Shown in pieces: positions 14,470 through 18,009 of a DNA stretch of 18,009 nucleotides. Source of the DNA: an uncultured Lachnospiraceae bacterium (GTDB lineage Bacteria; Bacillota; Clostridia; Lachnospirales; Lachnospiraceae); NCBI GenBank assembly GCA_910578405.1, contig CAJTQO010000001.1, positions 1 to 18,009 of the forward strand, written 5' to 3'. The position numbers and the translations under genes were made by a program. A model generated the notes under the pieces. It was given only the letters and a program-made list of their open reading frames with translations. It was not told the origin of the DNA and ran no database searches. Position 1 is the first letter of the stretch; every line of letters begins with the position of its first letter.

Positions 14470-15786
14470 ATGGAAGAAAATTACGATGAGGATGGTATGC
14501 GCAGGGTGCAATGGGCGCAGCGGAAAGAAAGGATGCAGCGGGAGAAGCGTAAGCAGATGATGATACGCAAAGTTTCCAGAGTGGCGCTTCCGGCGGCAGG
14601 CGTAATTCTTGCGGTATTGGTTGGCATAGCGGTGAAGAACGGCGGCCGTAAGGAAGGGGTGGAAGCCTCTGCGGCAGGACAGGAGGGAAACGGAGCGGCA
14701 GGCATGGAAAACGGGGATGGAACCGACGCGAAGAAGAGGGGTGAAAATCAGCCAGGCGTTAGAGAGGACGGTCAGTCCCAGGGAGGACAGGCGGACGGTG
14801 AAGAAGGCAGCGCGGCAGGAGGAAGCGAAGCAGGCGGAAAAGACAGCGCGGCAGGAGGAAGCGAAGCAGGCGGCGGAGAAGACGGCGCGGCAGGGGGAAG
14901 CCAGACAGGAACCGGGGAAAGCGGCGCGGGAGGCCAGGCAGGCGCTGGGACGGGCGGTTCTTTTGCGGCCACAAAGCTGTCCGGGGAGTATCAGACAACC
15001 GGGGAGACGGTTTCCGCGGGGAATGATGTGGCCAGCAGCTATGCAATTTTAGTGGATGTGGATGAAGGGAATATTTTGATGCGGCGGGATGAAAAGAGCC
15101 GTATGAATCCGGCTTCCATGACAAAGGTGCTGACTTTGCTTGTGGCGGCGGAACATATTGATAATTTGGATGATACGTTTACGATTACGAGTGAAATTAC
15201 GGATTATTGTTATGTGAATGACTGCAGTGTGGCAGGGTTTGAAAAGGGGGACGTGATGACCATAAGGGATTTGATGTATGGGACGATTCTGCCCTCCGGT
15301 GCGGACGCTGCGCTTGGGCTGGCGATTTATGTGTCCGGCTCCCAAGAGGCTTTTGTAGAGCTGATGAATGAAAAGCTGGAGGAGCTTGGGCTGGCGGATA
15401 CGGCGCATTTTACCAATTGCATGGGAATTTATGACGAAAATCATTATTGTACGGCCTATGATATGGCGGTTATTATGGAAAACGCTTTGAATAATGACCT
15501 TTGCCGGGAAGTAATGTCTACCCGCACGTATACCACAGGCCCAACGAAACGCTTTCCAAACGGGATTGATTTGTCCAACTGGTTTTTGCGCCGGATTGAG
15601 GACAAGGACTGCGGTGGGAATGTGCCTGGCGGAAAGACCGGGTATGTGGCGCAGTCGCAGCACTGTGCGGTAAGCTATGGCATAGACAAGAACGGAAAGC
15701 GGTATGTGTGCGTGACAGGCAACGCTGCGTCAAAGTGGTATTGCATCAATGACCATGCATATATGTATAAGCGCTATATGGAATAG
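14470..15786 (+). CDS. Membrane-anchored D-Ala-D-Ala carboxypeptidase (peptidase S11)
   Basis: 438 aa from the ATG at 14470 (GGAGG upstream); an in-frame TTG at 14440 with AAGGAGGAG is a credible alternative adding ten residues. Layout: charged cytoplasmic start, one helix at about 36-54, a Gly/Ala/Glu-rich linker to about 165 with a 12-residue repeat, then the S11 domain outside the membrane. The motifs are SMTK (nucleophile S216, K219), SGA at 276-278 where the family usually has SxN, and KTG at 389-391. It would trim the terminal D-Ala of peptidoglycan pentapeptides. It is followed 12 bases later by a BceR-like regulator, tying it to envelope-stress signalling. It has an N-terminal anchor instead of the C-terminal amphipathic helix common in PBP5-type enzymes. 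Confidence 0.9.
   Translation: MEENYDEDGMRRVQWAQRKERMQREKRKQMMIRKVSRVALPAAGVILAVLVGIAVKNGGRKEGVEASAAGQEGNGAAGMENGDGTDAKKRGENQPGVREDGQSQGGQADGEEGSAAGGSEAGGKDSAAGGSEAGGGEDGAAGGSQTGTGESGAGGQAGAGTGGSFAATKLSGEYQTTGETVSAGNDVASSYAILVDVDEGNILMRRDEKSRMNPASMTKVLTLLVAAEHIDNLDDTFTITSEITDYCYVNDCSVAGFEKGDVMTIRDLMYGTILPSGADAALGLAIYVSGSQEAFVELMNEKLEELGLADTAHFTNCMGIYDENHYCTAYDMAVIMENALNNDLCREVMSTRTYTTGPTKRFPNGIDLSNWFLRRIEDKDCGGNVPGGKTGYVAQSQHCAVSYGIDKNGKRYVCVTGNAASKWYCINDHAYMYKRYME
14808..14910 (+). repeat. 36-bp tandem repeat in the carboxypeptidase linker
   Basis: A 30-base unit beginning CAGCGCGGCAGGAGGAAGCG is identical at 14808-14837 and 14844-14873 (period 36), with a degenerate third copy from about 14880. 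It encodes 12-residue units of the type SAAGGSEAGGKD. The repeat is in frame, so copy number changes would alter linker length without breaking the enzyme. Confidence 0.85.
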
Positions 15787-15798
15787 AGGTATGCGGTT

Positions 15799-16482
15799 AT
15801 GTACAAAATCCTGATTGTGGAGGACGATGAAATCATAGCGGCGGAAATTGGCAGACATTTGGAAAAGTGGGGGTATGAAACGGAAGCGGTAACGGATTTT
15901 AGCAATGTGCTTGGAAGCTTTGGCAGGTTTATGCCCCATCTTGTGCTGATGGATATCGGCCTGCCTTTTTATAACGGATATTACTGGTGCGGGGAAATCA
16001 GGAAAGTGTCACAGGCGCCGATTATTTTTATTTCTTCGGCTTCCGACAATATGAATATTATAATGGCGGTGAATATGGGAGGGGACGACTTTATCGCCAA
16101 ACCTTTTGATTTGGAGGTGCTGTCCGCCAAAGTCCAGGCGGCGCTGCGCCGGGCCTATACGTTCCATGAACAGGGGGCGTTTCTGGAATATCAGGGGATT
16201 TTGCTTAATTTGTCAGATATGTCTTTAGGGTTCCAAGGGGGAAGGGTGGAACTTTCAAAGAATGAATTCCGTATTCTGCAGATTTTGTTTGAGCATGGAG
16301 GCAGGACGGTAACGCGGGAGAGCATAATGAAAAGGTTATGGGACGACGAATGTTTTGTGGATGACAATACGCTTACGGTAAATATGAACCGGTTGAGGAA
16401 GAAGCTTGAGGGGGAGGGGCTGGAAGGGCTGATTGTGACAAAGAAGGGCGTTGGGTATCAACTGGGAGCGAAGAAGGGATGA
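15799..16482 (+). CDS. BceR-like OmpR-family response regulator
   Basis: 227 aa. The receiver has E8/D9/D10, phosphoacceptor D52 in LMDIGLPFYNGYYWC and K101 in IAKPFDLEVL. The LPFYNGYYWC and GGDDFIAKPF stretches are those of Bce-type regulators controlling peptide-antibiotic detoxification transporters. The C-terminal winged helix contains NEFRILQ and DDNTLTVNMNRLRKKL. GAGGT eight bases before the ATG is the likely ribosome site. It overlaps the kinase gene by ATGA. No transporter target lies in the window next to it. A role in envelope stress is inferred from the subfamily and the carboxypeptidase upstream. Confidence 0.92.
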   Translation: MYKILIVEDDEIIAAEIGRHLEKWGYETEAVTDFSNVLGSFGRFMPHLVLMDIGLPFYNGYYWCGEIRKVSQAPIIFISSASDNMNIIMAVNMGGDDFIAKPFDLEVLSAKVQAALRRAYTFHEQGAFLEYQGILLNLSDMSLGFQGGRVELSKNEFRILQILFEHGGRTVTRESIMKRLWDDECFVDDNTLTVNMNRLRKKLEGEGLEGLIVTKKGVGYQLGAKKG

Positions 16483-17534
16483 GGAAGCGGTTTTTTTGTT
16501 ATGTAAAGGAACGGAGCATATGGCTGGGGTTTTTGACGGTGGTTACATTGGTTTATCTGGCGGTGGCAGGACTGTACGGATATGACGGGGGCGTCAGAAA
16601 TATGCTCTATGCGGCGCATATATCCTTTTTCTTCCTGGCGGCAGGCTGTGCGGTTGATTTTGCGTTTTATGCCAGGAGATGTATGAAATTGGAAGAAGCG
16701 CTGGCAGCAGGGGCGGAAACGGATTACTGTCTGCCGGCTCCCAAGGGCGCTGTGGAGCGGCTGTATTACGAAATGCTTTGCCAGGCAAAGCAGGTCAATT
16801 GCCGTCTCGTTTCCGAGCTGGACAGTAAAACGACGGATATGGCGGATTATTACGCTATGTGGATCCATCAGGTGAAAACGCCCATTGCGGCGCTGCATTT
16901 GCTGTTTGAGAGGATGGAGGAATGCCGTACGGCAGAAGGGGCGCAGTTGCGGCAGGCATCGGAGGAGTTGTTTAAAATCGAGCAGTACGCGGAGATGGCG
17001 CTGCATTATGCAAGATTAGACGGCATGTCGGCGGATATGCTGCTGAAAGAGTATGATATAGCGGCCATAGCAAAGAAGGCGGTAAAGAAGTACAGTGTGC
17101 TTTTCATCGGTAAGGGGCTTTCTTTTTCTATGGGGGCATTTACCTGTAAGGCGGTTACGGATGAGAAATGGCTGGGGCTTGTGATGGAACAGTTGCTGGC
17201 AAATGCGCTCAAATATACCAATGCAGGTGGCATCCGCCTTTATGGGGCGGATGAGAGTGGCATGGAGCGCACAGGGGAAGCGGATTATGTGGTAATGGAA
17301 GATACGGGGATTGGGATACGGGAGGAAGACCTCCCGCGTATTTTTGAAAGGGGATTTACCGGGTATAACGGAAGGATGGACAAAAAGTCCACAGGGATTG
17401 GGCTGTATCTTTGCAAAAGGGTGATGGAGCAGTTGGGGCATACGCTCCGGGTGGAGTCTGCCCAAGGGCAAGGGTGCAGGGTAGTGATGGGGTTTGGGCA
17501 GTTTTCCCTGTTACCGGAACGGGGCGAACCGTAA
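16479..17534 (+). CDS. BceS-like intramembrane-sensing histidine kinase
   Basis: 351 aa. Two helices at about 14-34 and 44-63 leave only some ten residues outside, the hallmark of intramembrane-sensing kinases. Phosphoacceptor H130 sits in MWIHQVKTPI, typical of this subfamily. The ATPase core has an N-box QLLANALKYT, DTGIGI and STGIGLYL. Such kinases normally take their signal from a BceAB transporter rather than directly from a ligand; none is encoded beside it. The gene ends in a hairpin-forming sequence covering the stop codon. Confidence 0.93.
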   Translation: MRKRFFCYVKERSIWLGFLTVVTLVYLAVAGLYGYDGGVRNMLYAAHISFFFLAAGCAVDFAFYARRCMKLEEALAAGAETDYCLPAPKGAVERLYYEMLCQAKQVNCRLVSELDSKTTDMADYYAMWIHQVKTPIAALHLLFERMEECRTAEGAQLRQASEELFKIEQYAEMALHYARLDGMSADMLLKEYDIAAIAKKAVKKYSVLFIGKGLSFSMGAFTCKAVTDEKWLGLVMEQLLANALKYTNAGGIRLYGADESGMERTGEADYVVMEDTGIGIREEDLPRIFERGFTGYNGRMDKKSTGIGLYLCKRVMEQLGHTLRVESAQGQGCRVVMGFGQFSLLPERGEP

Positions 17535-17539
17535 CAGGG
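17506..17539 (+). terminator. Hairpin over the kinase stop codon, weak terminator candidate
   Basis: CCCTGTTA (17506-17513) pairs with TAACAGGG (17532-17539), with CGG/CCG continuing inside after a bulged C. A run of seven Ts comes only at 17558-17564, 18 bases later, so it is not a classic intrinsic terminator. It may slow decay or aid termination. Confidence 0.35.
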
Positions 17540-17573
17540 ATTGTTATGGGGAGGGGGTTTTTTTGAAAGGCGA

Positions 17574-17603
17574 TTGCAGTTTAAAGGGTGTGTGTGTTAT
17601 AAT
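17574..17603 (+). promoter_or_regulatory. Promoter of the thioesterase gene
   Basis: The extended -10 TGTTATAAT (-10 at 17598-17603) is perfect. The best -35 is TTGCAG (17574-17579) with an 18-base spacer, which is weak. Transcription would start near 17610, leaving a leader of about 110 bases without visible structure. Confidence 0.6.
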
Positions 17604-17721
17604 GGCTTTTAGAAGCGGGGAGTTTTTGGAAATGCAGGTGGTTTAGGGCAGGGGTGGCATTAGAGGGATATATGGGATTCGGTTAGGATAGATTGGCGCG
17701 GATAGGAAAGGTGTGGATGGG

Positions 17722-18009
17722 ATGTATAGGTTTGACAGCCGTGTAAGGTACAGTGAGGTGGATAGCGAAGGAAGGCTGTCGTTGGAATCTTTGTTGGATT
17801 ATTTCCAGGATTGCTCTACGTTTCAATCGGAGGATTTGGGGATTGGCGTGGCTTATTTGGCAAAGAGGAAGCTGGCCTGGGTGCTGTCGGCGTGGCAGAT
17901 TGTGGTAGGAAGGTATCCCGGGCTGGGGGAAAGGGTGTCGGTGGGGACGGAGCCTTATGAATTAAAAGGGTTTATCGGATATCGGAATTTCCTGATGGAT
18001 GGGGAGGGT
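17722..18009 (+). CDS. Acyl-ACP thioesterase (FatA type), N-terminal part
   Basis: 96 codons from the ATG at 17722 to the window end, still open. It begins MYRFDSRVRYSEVDSEGRLS and continues with LLDYFQDCSTFQSEDLG, AKRKLAWVLSAWQI and RYPGLGERVSVGTEPY, which is the first hot-dog domain of bacterial acyl-ACP thioesterases. These cytoplasmic enzymes release fatty acids from acyl carrier protein. AGGAAAGG about ten bases upstream supports the start. It has its own promoter, and no functional link to the signalling genes is apparent. Confidence 0.88.
   Translation, partial: MYRFDSRVRYSEVDSEGRLSLESLLDYFQDCSTFQSEDLGIGVAYLAKRKLAWVLSAWQIVVGRYPGLGERVSVGTEPYELKGFIGYRNFLMDGEG

Noticed and set aside
14808..14910. 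CRISPR-like array
   Set aside because: The repeats are in frame inside a coding linker, lack unique spacers, and no cas genes are present.
14759..15124. Long minus-strand frame opposite the carboxypeptidase linker
   Set aside because: It is a shadow of the repetitive GC-rich linker, with a proline/arginine-rich product and no start signals.
17535..17721. Additional small gene between the BceS-like kinase and the thioesterase
   Set aside because: No frame with a start and ribosome site is supported; the interval holds a hairpin, a T-run and a promoter.

Overview
The window reads as chromosome of a low-to-mid GC Gram-positive anaerobe, most likely a gut Clostridia/Lachnospiraceae member. This is inferred from a tRNA-Cys without encoded CCA, AGGAGG-type ribosome sites, sigma-A-like promoters, a lipoprotein solute-binding protein, BceR/BceS-like regulators, an S11 carboxypeptidase with a Gly/Ala linker, and an acyl-ACP thioesterase. 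No species can be named from the sequence alone.

Left block (about 106-5670, mostly minus strand, visibly more AT-rich than the rest): after a tRNA-Cys and its terminator comes a self-contained four-gene module. It holds an OmpR-family response regulator, a sensor kinase, a MacB/LolD-type ABC ATPase and a large 8-helix FtsX-type permease. The regulator-kinase pair and the ATPase-permease pair each start from a promoter carrying the same 32-bp element, identical at 25 of 32 positions. The element is two GTnAC half-sites 11 bp apart next to an extended -10 with no good -35, so the module's regulatory wiring can be read from the DNA. At the right edge of the block two unrelated reading frames, one per strand, are both broken at about 5665-5690. 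This looks like the scar of an insertion or replacement.

Middle block (5921-10106, plus strand): a strong promoter and a structured leader precede a hybrid histidine kinase (extracytoplasmic sensor, kinase core, two receiver domains). Four bases later comes a solute-binding lipoprotein with no transporter genes beside it, suggesting a binding protein that serves sensing. Two hairpin terminators close the unit. A bacteriohemerythrin gene converges from the other strand.

Right block (10640-17539, plus strand): a GH109-like Gfo/Idh/MocA protein and a GH95 alpha-L-fucosidase lie 14 bases apart, both without signal peptides. This pair would suit intracellular trimming of fucosylated, possibly blood-group-A-like, host glycans. 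A membrane-anchored D-Ala-D-Ala carboxypeptidase follows, then a BceR/BceS-like two-component system with no BceAB transporter next to it. These three may be read from an extra promoter inside the end of the fucosidase gene. After a 187-base intergenic stretch with its own promoter, an acyl-ACP thioesterase gene runs off the window end.
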